Source: Eubacterium sp.
Lineage (GTDB): Bacteria; Bacillota; Clostridia; Oscillospirales; Ruminococcaceae
Assembly (NCBI GenBank): GCA_022511265.1
Contig: JAFLRX010000011.1
Coordinates: forward strand, 1-64,000
Direction: 5' to 3'
Length of the DNA stretch: 64,000 nt
The notes beneath the pieces are model-generated. The model had not been told where the DNA came from and did not search any database. It saw only the letters and a program-made list of their open reading frames with translations. Of this stretch, positions 1 through 8,633 are shown piece by piece. The translations under genes and the position numbers were made by a program. Every line of letters starts with the position of its first letter. Position 1 is the stretch's first letter.

Positions 1-775
1 CAACTACTGCTGCGCCTGCTGCAAGAACTGCAACTGCTGCTGCAACTGCGATACCTTCAGCGCCGGTACCTGCGTTGGGCTTGCTGCTGTCGCCGGTAGT
101 GGGCTCTTCGGTAGGCTCTTCAGTGGGTTCCTCGGTGGGCTCTTCAGTAGGCTCCTCGGTAGGCTCTTCTACTGCCTCGGGAACGGTCAGAGTAAAGGTT
201 ACTGCGATATCAATATAGTCCTGAGGATCGTTCTTGTTAACTGCGGGATCGTTCTTGCTGTCGCCGTACTCGTTGTAAAGCTCGATACGGATCTTGCCGT
301 TGCCTTCGATATCACCGAACAGAACCTTGGACTGGTCAACTGCAACTTCCTCGGTAGAGCCGTCAGACAGTGTAAGCTTAACGCTTACATCGGTGATCTC
401 AATGCCTGCCGCCTTAGCAAATGCCATCTTCTCAGCAGCGGTCTTAAGCTCGTCGTAGCCCTCTGCATCCTTACCTGCGTTGTAATCAGTTGCGAGATCT
501 GCGATATCCAGGCAGAATACGGTAGTACCGTAACCTATAATGTCAAACGGATCTCCGCTCTCTTCGTCAATGCCCTCTATCGTACCGGACGATACAGTGT
601 AGGTGCCGCTGCCGTTAATCTCGGTAGAGTTCATTACATAATAGTCAGCCATGGTGCTGAAGTACCAGCTCTCGTCAGCAAACGTAAGATGTGCTTCGTT
701 AGCGCTTGCTGCAACCGCCATTGTAGTAGCCATAGCTGCTGCAACAACGCCTGCAAAAATCTTCTTTAATTTCAT
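1..775 (-). CDS. Secreted/surface protein, partial (runs off left edge); signal peptide, EPTE repeats, C-terminal N-x-x-TG plus hydrophobic tail
   Basis: Read on the minus strand from ATG at 775: MKLKKIFAGVVAAAMATTMAVAASA...VEEPTEEPTEEPTEEPTEEPTTGDSSKPNAGTGAEGIAVAAVAVAVLAAGAAVV..., open to window position 1. Absent from the supplied ORF track because no stop lies in the window. Confidence 0.8.
   Translation of the reverse strand, partial: MKLKKIFAGVVAAAMATTMAVAASANEAHLTFADESWYFSTMADYYVMNSTEINGSGTYTVSSGTIEGIDEESGDPFDIIGYGTTVFCLDIADLATDYNAGKDAEGYDELKTAAEKMAFAKAAGIEITDVSVKLTLSDGSTEEVAVDQSKVLFGDIEGNGKIRIELYNEYGDSKNDPAVNKNDPQDYIDIAVTFTLTVPEAVEEPTEEPTEEPTEEPTEEPTEEPTTGDSSKPNAGTGAEGIAVAAAVAVLAAGAAVV
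99..172 (-). repeat. In-frame 12-bp tandem repeat encoding (EPTE)n
   Basis: Repeated ggctcttcNgtNggNtcNtc on + strand = GARCCYACYGAR on the coding strand. Confidence 0.8.
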
Positions 776-984
776 TTTTGGTTTCCTCCATAGAATTTTG
801 TATCAGAAATAAATTCCGTTATAAACATTATATATTAAATCGTCCGCTTTAGCAAGGTGCAAATTGCACAAAAAAACCAAATATATTTACGCATTTTTAC
901 CAAAAAACGGACAGTTTCGTGATAACGTTTACATTTACTCTTATTACAGCTAAAGCTCACCGGTTAAGGTGAGCTTTTCGGTGG

Positions 985-1425
985 TTACTTCTTTCTGCGT
1001 ACCGTTACCGCCATCGCAGCAAGTCCGCCGACTGCCGCCGCTCCGAGTGCGGCAAGCTCCAGCGCCGGTACACCGGTATTTACGTTTTCATTTCCTACGA
1101 TACCGCTGTCCAAGCTGTTGTCTGAGTTGTCATCGCTACTTTCATCAGAGCTGTTATCAGAGCTTTCGTCCGAGCTGTCAGGGATAGAATCGCTGTCGCC
1201 GATAGTCGCGTCAGAAACGGTGTCGGGTATAGAGTCATCGTCACCCGTTACGGCGTCTCCCACTCCGTCAACAACATCCTCCGCTCCGCTGACAACACCG
1301 TCTACGACATCCTCAGCACCGCTGATAACGTCACCGATTATGCCGCCGTCGCTCTCAGCGTATGCGGTAGCGCCCGCGCACGCCATTACAGCGATAGCAG
1401 ATAAAATAGCCGCTGTCTTTTTCAT
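985..1425 (-). CDS. Small secreted acidic Ser/Asp-rich protein with C-terminal N-x-x-TG, hydrophobic stretch and RRKK tail
   Basis: MKKTAAILSAIAVMACAGATAYA signal peptide; ...NVNTGVPALELAALGAAAVGGLAAMAVTVRRKK end. Start taken at MKKTAAIL rather than the longer ORF. Confidence 0.75.
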   Translation of the reverse strand: MKKTAAILSAIAVMACAGATAYAESDGGIIGDVISGAEDVVDGVVSGAEDVVDGVGDAVTGDDDSIPDTVSDATIGDSDSIPDSSDESSDNSSDESSDDNSDNSLDSGIVGNENVNTGVPALELAALGAAAVGGLAAMAVTVRRKK

Positions 1426-1588
1426 ATAAATTCTTCCTTTCTTAGAAGTGTACAGCCGTACACTTAAGAGTATCAAGCATTGAAAAAATGCACGAAAATT
1501 GACTTCGCACTGATATTATGACTGATTTTTTCCGAATTATACCGAACGGTTAATTATGGTAATATTTTATGTCGTTATTTATCCCCGC

Positions 1589-1617
1589 TTGACATCAGCT
1601 CAAAGTAGTGATATAAT
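1589..1617 (+). promoter_or_regulatory. Sigma-A promoter of TetR/ABC operon
   Basis: TTGACA (1589-1594) N17 TATAAT (1612-1617). Confidence 0.85.
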
Positions 1618-1620
1618 TAA

Positions 1621-1644
1621 AACATACGTTGTGCAACACTTGTT
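1621..1644 (+). promoter_or_regulatory. Candidate TetR operator (autoregulatory)
   Basis: Imperfect inverted repeat AACATACGTTG-TG-CAACACTTGTT directly after the -10, before the TetR-family gene. Confidence 0.6.
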
Positions 1645-2228
1645 TTAGAATGGAGGATGACATGCCGCCAAGATGTAAATTTACCCGCCAAGAGGTTGCC
1701 GAGGCAGCTTTGGAGATAACAAGAGAGCACGGTATCGCCGCCGTCACGGCACGGGCGTTGGGAGAGAAATTAGGCTCGTCCTCGCGTCCTATCTTCAGCC
1801 TGTTCCAAAGCATGCAGGAGGTGCAACAGGAGGTCATAAACTCCGCTTCCGCATTATATCAGGAATATCTGAGACAGGATATGCAGTCCGGCAAATATCC
1901 GCCGTACAAGGCCAGCGGCATGGGATATATACGCTTTGCGAAGGAAGAGCCGGAGCTGTTCAAGCTGTTGTTTATGCGCGACCGCTCGACCGACAAAATT
2001 GACGAAGGCGAAGAGGTAAAAGAACTCATTAAAATAATAATGAAAAACACCGGGCTGTCAGAGCAAAACGCCCGTATGTTTCATCTTGAAATGTGGGTGT
2101 TCGTCCACGGTATCGCTACAATGATAGCCACCTCGTATCTTAACTGGGATTGGGATACTGTCAGCGACGTACTGACCGACTGTTACACAGGACTAAAAGA
2201 ACGATTCATAAAAGGAAAGGGTGCATAA
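1629..2228 (+). CDS. TetR/AcrR family transcriptional regulator
   Basis: N-terminal HTH (FTRQEVAEAALEITREHGIAAVTARALGEKLGSSSRPIFSLF); likely start at an internal ATG (about 1650 or 1662). Confidence 0.85.
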   Translation: MCNTCFRMEDDMPPRCKFTRQEVAEAALEITREHGIAAVTARALGEKLGSSSRPIFSLFQSMQEVQQEVINSASALYQEYLRQDMQSGKYPPYKASGMGYIRFAKEEPELFKLLFMRDRSTDKIDEGEEVKELIKIIMKNTGLSEQNARMFHLEMWVFVHGIATMIATSYLNWDWDTVSDVLTDCYTGLKERFIKGKGA

Positions 2229-2230
2229 TA

Positions 2231-2959
2231 ATGGACGCGATAAAAACCGTTGAATTGACCAAAAAATACAAGGATGTTACCGCCGTCGACGGGCTGGAGC
2301 TGACAGTGAAAGAGGGCGAGCTGTTCTCCCTGCTGGGTGTAAACGGCGCGGGCAAAACCACAACGATAAAAATGCTGTCCTGCCTGACAAAGCCCACAAG
2401 CGGCAACGCGTTTCTCGGCGGTAAAAGCATAGTAAACGAAAGCGCGGCGGTAAAAGAGATAATCGCCGTCTCCCCGCAGGAAACGGCAGTCGCCCCCAAT
2501 CTCACCGTAAAAGAAAATCTTGAACTAATGGCGGGCGTACACGGCTTTTCCAAAGAAAAATCAAAAGAGCGTGTCGCCGTGCTGACCGAGCAGTTCGGTC
2601 TTAAAGAGATAACCGACAAAAAGGCGGGCAAGCTGTCCGGCGGCTGGCAGCGCAGGCTGAGCATTGCTATGGCACTGATAAGCGAGCCGAAAATATTATT
2701 TTTGGACGAGCCTACGCTGGGTCTTGACATTCTCGCGAGAAGCGAGCTGTGGGACGCCGTCCGCGCCCTAAAGGGCAAGATAACCATAATCCTGACCACA
2801 CATTATATGGAAGAGGCGGAGGCATTATCCGACCGCATCGCCATTATGAAGGACGGAAAGCTGATGATAGTCGGCACAGCAGACGAAATAAAGGCAAAGG
2901 CAGGCACCGAAAAGTTTGACGATGCGTTTGTCCGCATAGTGAAGGGAGAAACCGTATGA
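2231..2959 (+). CDS. ABC transporter ATP-binding protein (multidrug type)
   Basis: Walker A GVNGAGKTT, signature LSGGWQRR, Walker B ILFLDEPTLGLD; start MDAIKTVEL at 2231. Confidence 0.93.
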   Translation: MDAIKTVELTKKYKDVTAVDGLELTVKEGELFSLLGVNGAGKTTTIKMLSCLTKPTSGNAFLGGKSIVNESAAVKEIIAVSPQETAVAPNLTVKENLELMAGVHGFSKEKSKERVAVLTEQFGLKEITDKKAGKLSGGWQRRLSIAMALISEPKILFLDEPTLGLDILARSELWDAVRALKGKITIILTTHYMEEAEALSDRIAIMKDGKLMIVGTADEIKAKAGTEKFDDAFVRIVKGETV

Positions 2960-3687
2960 AAATACTGACATTTTCCAACCGCAACGTAAAGGAAATATTG
3001 CGCGACCCGCTCAATCTTATCTTCGGTTTAGGCTTTCCTATCGTACTGATACTGCTGCTTACCGTCATACAATCCAACGTGCCTGTCAGCCTGTTTGAGA
3101 TATCCAGTCTCGCGCCGGGCGCGGCGGTTTTCGGTCTGTCGTTTATGACGTTGTTTTCAGCAACGCTTATCGCGAAAGACCGCGGCAGCTCTCTTTTACA
3201 AAGGCTGTATACCACACCGCTTTCCTCAAAGGATTTTATAATAGGCTATACCTTGCCGATACTGCCCGTCTGCATAGCACAGGCTTTAGTATGCTATATC
3301 TTTGCCGTTATACTCGGTCTGAAGATAACAGTCAATATCCTGTTGGCGGTCATCGCCGTCATACCCATCGCGGTGCTGTACATATCCGTCGGCTTGCTTT
3401 GCGGCAGTATCTTCAATGACAAACAGGTGGGCGGCATCTGCGGCGCGCTGTTTACCAACCTTTCGGCGTGGCTGTCCGGCACATGGTTTGATCTGGACCT
3501 TGTGGGCGGCGTGTTTAAGGACATAGCGTACGGGCTGCCCTTTGTTCATGCCGTCGAGCTGGAACGTGCCATAATCAGCGGCAACTACGGCGACATCTTC
3601 CCCCACATCTTTTGGGTGCTGGGATATGCCGTTGCTGTCACCGCTATCGCGGTATACGCATTCCTGCATCAGATGAAAAAGCAATAA
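2956..3687 (+). CDS. ABC-2 type transporter permease
   Basis: Overlaps ATPase stop; hydrophobic, multiple TM segments; LFSATLIAKDRGSSLLQRLYTTPLSSKDFIIGY typical of ABC-2 permeases. Confidence 0.88.
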   Translation: MKILTFSNRNVKEILRDPLNLIFGLGFPIVLILLLTVIQSNVPVSLFEISSLAPGAAVFGLSFMTLFSATLIAKDRGSSLLQRLYTTPLSSKDFIIGYTLPILPVCIAQALVCYIFAVILGLKITVNILLAVIAVIPIAVLYISVGLLCGSIFNDKQVGGICGALFTNLSAWLSGTWFDLDLVGGVFKDIAYGLPFVHAVELERAIISGNYGDIFPHIFWVLGYAVAVTAIAVYAFLHQMKKQ

Positions 3688-3699
3688 GTCACATTGTAA

Positions 3700-3735
3700 T
3701 AGTGCATAAATATCCCGCACGATATTTATGCACTA
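3700..3735. repeat. Perfect 15-bp inverted repeat with 6-nt loop after ABC operon (terminator-like, weak U tract)
   Basis: TAGTGCATAAATATC-ccgcac-GATATTTATGCACTA. Confidence 0.7.
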
Positions 3736-3758
3736 TGCATAAACTTATTACCTTACTC

Positions 3759-3787
3759 TTGACATTTTCCCCGACCGAGAATATAAT
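3759..3787 (+). promoter_or_regulatory. Sigma-A promoter of trp operon leader
   Basis: TTGACA (3759-3764) N17 TATAAT (3782-3787). Confidence 0.85.
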
Positions 3788-3799
3788 AGTACCATAATA

Positions 3800-4078
3800 T
3801 TAAACCGTTGACGCGGAGATAAAAACAGTCGCCGGCAATACAGAGATTCGGGAATGCTGAGACCCCGGACAGAAACGGGCTGTTAAATGGACCGCTGAGG
3901 GCACGGTCAAAGGCTGTTTGCCGAGTATTCCGTGACGTATGGCGCACGTTAGCCGTCGGGGATATGTCAGTATCCTGCTAAGTGGCGGATATAATTAATT
4001 CCGCAATTCAAGGTGGCACCGCCGATATGATTATCGGTCCTTGACGAGATACATTGTCTTGTCGGGGGCTTTTTTATT
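3800..4078 (+). ncRNA. T-box leader, tRNA-Trp responsive
   Basis: T-box core AAGGTGGCACCGC (4010-4022). Stem I specifier loop closed by gcgg/ccgc (3813-3816/3892-3895) and acag/ctgt (3825-3828/3880-3883) with UGG at 3888-3890 followed by A. UGGC pairs with discriminator G73. Upstream of trpE. Confidence 0.93.
4039..4076 (+). terminator. Intrinsic terminator of the T-box leader
   Basis: CCTTGACGAGA-tacattg-TCTTGTCGGGG stem (with G-U pairs) followed by gctttttt. Confidence 0.85.
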
Positions 4079-4113
4079 TTCCCTCCAAGACAAACAGCTT
4101 GGAGGGATTTTTA

Positions 4114-5601
4114 ATGATAAGACCTAAAATAACCACAACGCTGGACGAGGCAAAACGGCTTTCCGACGGCGGAAAATTCAAAATGGTACCTATCGCGGCG
4201 GAGATATTCTCGGATATGCACACCCCGTTGAGGGTGCTGTCGGTGCTGAAAAAGACCAGCAAGCACTGCTTTATATTAGAAAGTGCGGACAACTCAAAGC
4301 AATGGGGGCGTTATACCTTCCTCGGCTTTGACCCGATAATGGAGGTCACCTGCACCAACGGCACAGTCACTATAAAAGACGGTGAAACAAAGACCTACGA
4401 AAACGCCGACCCGCGCAAGTTTTTACGCGAGATACTGGAAAGCTGCAAAAGCCCGAAATGCCCCGGTCTTCCCACCTTTACCGGCGGACTGGCAGGCTAC
4501 TTTTCCTACGATTATATAAAGTACAGCGAACCGACGCTGAACCTTGACGCCGAGGACAGCGAGGGCTTTAAGGACGTAGACCTGATGCTGTTTGACAAGA
4601 TAATCGCGTTCGACAGCTCTTTGCAGAAGATATTTGTTATCGTCAATATCAAGACTGACGATATAGAGAAAAACTACCTTAACGGCTGTGCCGAGCTGGA
4701 AAGGATATGCGAGCTTATCCTGACCGGCGAGCCGTCCGCCTTTGAGACGCTGAAGTTAAAGTCGGACATCAAGCCGCTGTTCTCAAAAGAACAGTACTGC
4801 GGCATGGTAGAGCGGGCAAAGCAATACATCTACGACGGCGACATCTTTCAGGTGGTGCTGTCCAACCGTCTTGAGGCGGACGTACAGGGCAGCCTGTTTG
4901 ACGTGTACCGCGTATTGCGCACCGAAAACCCCTCGCCGTATATGTTCTACTTCTCCAGTGACGATATAGAAATGGCAGGCTCGTCCCCCGAAACATTGGT
5001 AAAGCTGGAGGACGGCGTACTGCACACCTATCCGCTGGCAGGAACAAGACCGCGCGGCAAGGACGAGGCGGAGGACAAGGCACTGGAGGAAGAGCTGCTG
5101 GCCGACGAAAAAGAACGGGCAGAGCACAATATGCTGGTAGACCTCGGCAGAAATGACATCGGCAAGATAAGCAAATTCGGCAGCGTGTCGGTAGAAGAAT
5201 ATATGGCGATACAGCGCTTTTCCAAGGTAATGCACATCGGCTCGTCGGTGCGCGGCGATATAGCCGACGGACTGACCGCGCTGGACGCGGTGGACTCGAT
5301 ACTCCCTGCCGGGACATTATCCGGCGCGCCGAAGATACGCGCCTGCGAGATAATCAACGAGCTGGAAAATAACAAGCGCGGCGTATACGGCGGCGCGATA
5401 GGCTATCTTGACCTGTCGGGCAATCTCGACGTCTGCATAGCCATACGCCTTGCGTTTAAGAAAAACGACCACCTGTTCATCCGCAGCGGCGCAGGCATCG
5501 TCGCGGACAGCATACCCGAAAACGAGCATAAGGAATGTATTAATAAAGCCAAAGCTGTGGTCGAGGCGATAAAGCTTGCCGAGGGAGGTATTTCATCATG
5601 A
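4114..5601 (+). CDS. trpE: Anthranilate synthase component I
   Basis: Chorismate-binding signature (GSSPETLVKLEDGVLHTYPLAGTRPRG..., LPAGTLSGAPKIRA); start MIRPKITT at 4114. Confidence 0.97.
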   Translation: MIRPKITTTLDEAKRLSDGGKFKMVPIAAEIFSDMHTPLRVLSVLKKTSKHCFILESADNSKQWGRYTFLGFDPIMEVTCTNGTVTIKDGETKTYENADPRKFLREILESCKSPKCPGLPTFTGGLAGYFSYDYIKYSEPTLNLDAEDSEGFKDVDLMLFDKIIAFDSSLQKIFVIVNIKTDDIEKNYLNGCAELERICELILTGEPSAFETLKLKSDIKPLFSKEQYCGMVERAKQYIYDGDIFQVVLSNRLEADVQGSLFDVYRVLRTENPSPYMFYFSSDDIEMAGSSPETLVKLEDGVLHTYPLAGTRPRGKDEAEDKALEEELLADEKERAEHNMLVDLGRNDIGKISKFGSVSVEEYMAIQRFSKVMHIGSSVRGDIADGLTALDAVDSILPAGTLSGAPKIRACEIINELENNKRGVYGGAIGYLDLSGNLDVCIAIRLAFKKNDHLFIRSGAGIVADSIPENEHKECINKAKAVVEAIKLAEGGISS

Positions 5602-6164
5602 TATTATTGATAGACAACTTTGACAGCTTTTCCTACAACCTTTATCAGCTGGCGGGCAGTATCAACCCCGACATCAAGACAGTCCGAAACAACGAGGTAG
5701 ATGCGGAGGACGTACGCCGTCTCGCGCCGACACACATAATAGTCTCGCCAGGTCCGGGCAGGCCCTGCGACGCGGGCAACTGCATCGACATCATAAAGGA
5801 GATAGCCGGAGAGATACCGATACTGGGTGTATGTCTCGGTCATCAGTCTATAGTCGAGGCATTCGGCGGTAAGGTAATACACGCGGGCAAGCTGGTACAC
5901 GGCAAGGCGGAAGTGATAGAGATAGACAACACCCACCCGCTGTTTAAGGGACTGGGCAAAACGATAACCGCGGCGCGCTATCATTCGCTGGCGGCGGATA
6001 AAACTTCTATGCCCGACTGTCTCGAGGTGCTGGGTATGTCCTCCGACAATGAGATAATGGCAATAGCGCACAAGTCGCTGTCGGTGTACGGCGTGCAGTT
6101 CCACCCCGAGTCTATTATGACCCCTGAGGGCAGAACGATACTTGAAAACTTTTTAAATATGTGA
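5598..6164 (+). CDS. trpG: Anthranilate synthase component II, glutamine amidotransferase
   Basis: IILLIDNFDSFSYNL, SPGPGRP, GVCLGHQ, HPESI. Confidence 0.97.
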   Translation: MILLIDNFDSFSYNLYQLAGSINPDIKTVRNNEVDAEDVRRLAPTHIIVSPGPGRPCDAGNCIDIIKEIAGEIPILGVCLGHQSIVEAFGGKVIHAGKLVHGKAEVIEIDNTHPLFKGLGKTITAARYHSLAADKTSMPDCLEVLGMSSDNEIMAIAHKSLSVYGVQFHPESIMTPEGRTILENFLNM

Positions 6165-6201
6165 TTTATAATTTGTAATTTATTATAAGGAGACAAACAT
6201 T

Positions 6202-7209
6202 ATGCTTAAAAAAGAAATTTCCGAGCTGGCGGCAGGCAACGACCTTAGCAGGGCAGCGACCGAGGCGGCATTCGACAAGATAATGAGCGGCGACGCGAAC
6301 GATTTTCAAAAGGCGGCATTCCTCACCGCGCTGTCCATCAAGGGCGAGAGCATTGACGAGATAACCGCTGCCGCTGATGTGCTGCGCAAATACTGCACCA
6401 AGGTGCCGCACACTTCCGACGCGTTTGAGATAGTGGGTACAGGCGGCGACAAGTCCAACACCTTTAACATCTCCACCACCTCTGCCATTGTACTGGCGGC
6501 GGCGGGCGTAAAGGTAGCAAAGCACGGCAACCGTGCCGCATCCTCCAACTGCGGCGCAATGGACGTTGTGGAGGCATTGGGTATTGATCTGCAGCTCTCT
6601 CCCGAGACCAGCGGCAAGCTGCTGGACGAAAAGGGACTGTGCTTTCTCTTCGCGCAGAAGTATCACTCGGCAATGCGGCACGTAGGTCAGGTGCGCCGTG
6701 AGATAGGCATACACACTATCTTTAATATTATAGGGCCGCTCGCCAACCCCGCATTTCCGAAATATCAGCTTATGGGCGTATACTCGGAAGAGCTGGTAGA
6801 GCCGCTGGCGGCGGTGCTGAACAACCTCGGCGTTGAAAATTTGATGGTGGTATACGGCAGAGACCGTCTGGATGAAATTTCACTCTGCGGCGAGACAGCA
6901 GTCTGCGAGATAATCAACGGACAAAAGAGATCATATACGATCACCCCCGAAGATTTGGGACTTACCCGCTGTGCAAAGGACGACCTTGCGGGCGGCACCC
7001 CCGAGGAAAACGCAAAGATAACATTGGATATACTTTCGGGCGTAAAGGGCGCAAAGCGCGACGCCGTGGTGCTGAACAGCAGCTATGCTTATCATGTGGT
7101 AAACCCCGAGGTTTCGCCGCTGGAGGCCAAGGCGATAATAGAAGAGGTTCTCGACAACGGCAAGGCGCTCGCGTTCCTGAACGACTTTATCGCAGTCGCA
7201 AAAAAATAA
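6202..7209 (+). CDS. trpD: Anthranilate phosphoribosyltransferase
   Basis: GTGGDKSNTFNISTTSAIVLAAAGVKVAKHGNRAASS motif. Confidence 0.97.
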   Translation: MLKKEISELAAGNDLSRAATEAAFDKIMSGDANDFQKAAFLTALSIKGESIDEITAAADVLRKYCTKVPHTSDAFEIVGTGGDKSNTFNISTTSAIVLAAAGVKVAKHGNRAASSNCGAMDVVEALGIDLQLSPETSGKLLDEKGLCFLFAQKYHSAMRHVGQVRREIGIHTIFNIIGPLANPAFPKYQLMGVYSEELVEPLAAVLNNLGVENLMVVYGRDRLDEISLCGETAVCEIINGQKRSYTITPEDLGLTRCAKDDLAGGTPEENAKITLDILSGVKGAKRDAVVLNSSYAYHVVNPEVSPLEAKAIIEEVLDNGKALAFLNDFIAVAKK

Positions 7210-7224
7210 TATAAGAGGAAGAAC

Positions 7225-8004
7225 ATGATTTTAGACGATATAGTTGCCGCTACAAAAATACGGCTTGAAAAGGCGGAGCAAGCGGTTTCATTTGACGAGA
7301 TAAAGCAGGCGGCGCTGTCGCTGCCCGTCAGCGAGGATTTCCCTTTCAAAAAGGCGCTTGCCAAGGACGGCTTATCCTTTATCTGCGAGGTAAAAAAGGC
7401 CTCCCCGTCAAAGGGTGTCATCGCGGAGGATTTCCCGTATCTTGAGATAGCCGAAAGGTACCGCGATATGGGTGCGGACGCGATATCAGTGCTGACCGAG
7501 CCGGACTTTTTCAAGGGCAGTCCCGACTATCTGCGGGAGATTGCCGCTAATGTAAATATACCCTGCCTGCGCAAGGACTTTATCATCGGCGAGTATCAGA
7601 TATACGAGGCGAAAACCCTCGGAGCAAAGGCGATACTGCTTATCTGCGCGATACTGGACGACGAGCAGCTTAAAAGCTATCTTACTCTTGCTCACTCGCT
7701 CGGTATGTCGGCGTTGGTTGAGACCCACAACGAGGACGAGGTGACCCGCGCGCTGAACAGCGGCGCGGAGATAATCGGCATAAACAACCGCGACCTGCGC
7801 ACATTTAATGTTGAGCTGTCCACCACCGCAAAGCTGGCACAGCTGATACCCGATGATAAAATAATCGTCTCCGAGAGCGGTATACACACCCCCGATGATA
7901 TAGCTTTTGTCCGCAACGCGGGCGCGGACGCGGTGCTTATCGGCGAGGCGTTTATGCGCGCCGACGACAAGGCGGGACTGCTGAACAGGTTTAAGGGAAA
8001 ATAA
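7225..8004 (+). CDS. trpC: Indole-3-glycerol-phosphate synthase
   Basis: FICEVKKASPSKGVI, LRKDFIIGEYQIYEAKTLGAKAILLI, IGINNRDLRTF. Confidence 0.97.
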   Translation: MILDDIVAATKIRLEKAEQAVSFDEIKQAALSLPVSEDFPFKKALAKDGLSFICEVKKASPSKGVIAEDFPYLEIAERYRDMGADAISVLTEPDFFKGSPDYLREIAANVNIPCLRKDFIIGEYQIYEAKTLGAKAILLICAILDDEQLKSYLTLAHSLGMSALVETHNEDEVTRALNSGAEIIGINNRDLRTFNVELSTTAKLAQLIPDDKIIVSESGIHTPDDIAFVRNAGADAVLIGEAFMRADDKAGLLNRFKGK

Positions 8005-8005
8005 T

Positions 8006-8614
8006 ATGAAAATAAAAATCTGCGGAATGATGCGCCCGGAGGACATCGGCTATGTCAACATTGCAAAGCCCGACTACATCGGTTTTATCTTCGCCAAAAA
8101 CCGCAAGCGCACCGTAACAAAGCAGCAGGCGACGGAGATGAAAGCCCTGCTCTCCCCTGACATACAGGCGGTCGGCGTGTTCCTCGATAATGATATTGAC
8201 GAGGTAATCGACATCGCCGACAGCGGCACCGTTGACCTTATCCAGCTGCACGGCAGCGAGGACGAAGAATACGTAAACGCTTTGCGTACGGCTATCCCCG
8301 CCGATATGCCGATAATAAAGGCATTCAGCATAAAAACACAGGAGGATATCGACAACGCGTTCGCCTTTCCCGCTGACTTTATACTGCTGGACAACGGAAT
8401 AGGCGGCACAGGCGAGGCTTTCTCGTGGGAGCTTATCGACGGCGGTCTGCACGAAAAAGTATTTCTCGCAGGCGGTGTAAACACCGACAACATAGCCGAC
8501 GCTATAAGGCTCTCCCCCTACTGCATAGACGTCAGCAGCGGTGCGGAGACCGACGGCGTAAAGGATAAAGAAAAAATACTCGCACTGATCAACGCGGTGC
8601 GATCAGCATATTAG
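8006..8614 (+). CDS. trpF: Phosphoribosylanthranilate isomerase
   Basis: MKIKICGMMRPEDI, GFIFAKNRKRTV, IQLHG, FLAGGVNTDNI, DVSSGAE. Confidence 0.96.
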   Translation: MKIKICGMMRPEDIGYVNIAKPDYIGFIFAKNRKRTVTKQQATEMKALLSPDIQAVGVFLDNDIDEVIDIADSGTVDLIQLHGSEDEEYVNALRTAIPADMPIIKAFSIKTQEDIDNAFAFPADFILLDNGIGGTGEAFSWELIDGGLHEKVFLAGGVNTDNIADAIRLSPYCIDVSSGAETDGVKDKEKILALINAVRSAY

Positions 8615-8633
8615 GAAAGGACTGTCACGGAAA

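Noticed and set aside
3888-3890. Alternative reading of the leader as a trp peptide attenuator
   Set aside because: No leader ORF with tandem Trp codons; T-box core AAGGTGGCACCGC and specifier loop fit well.
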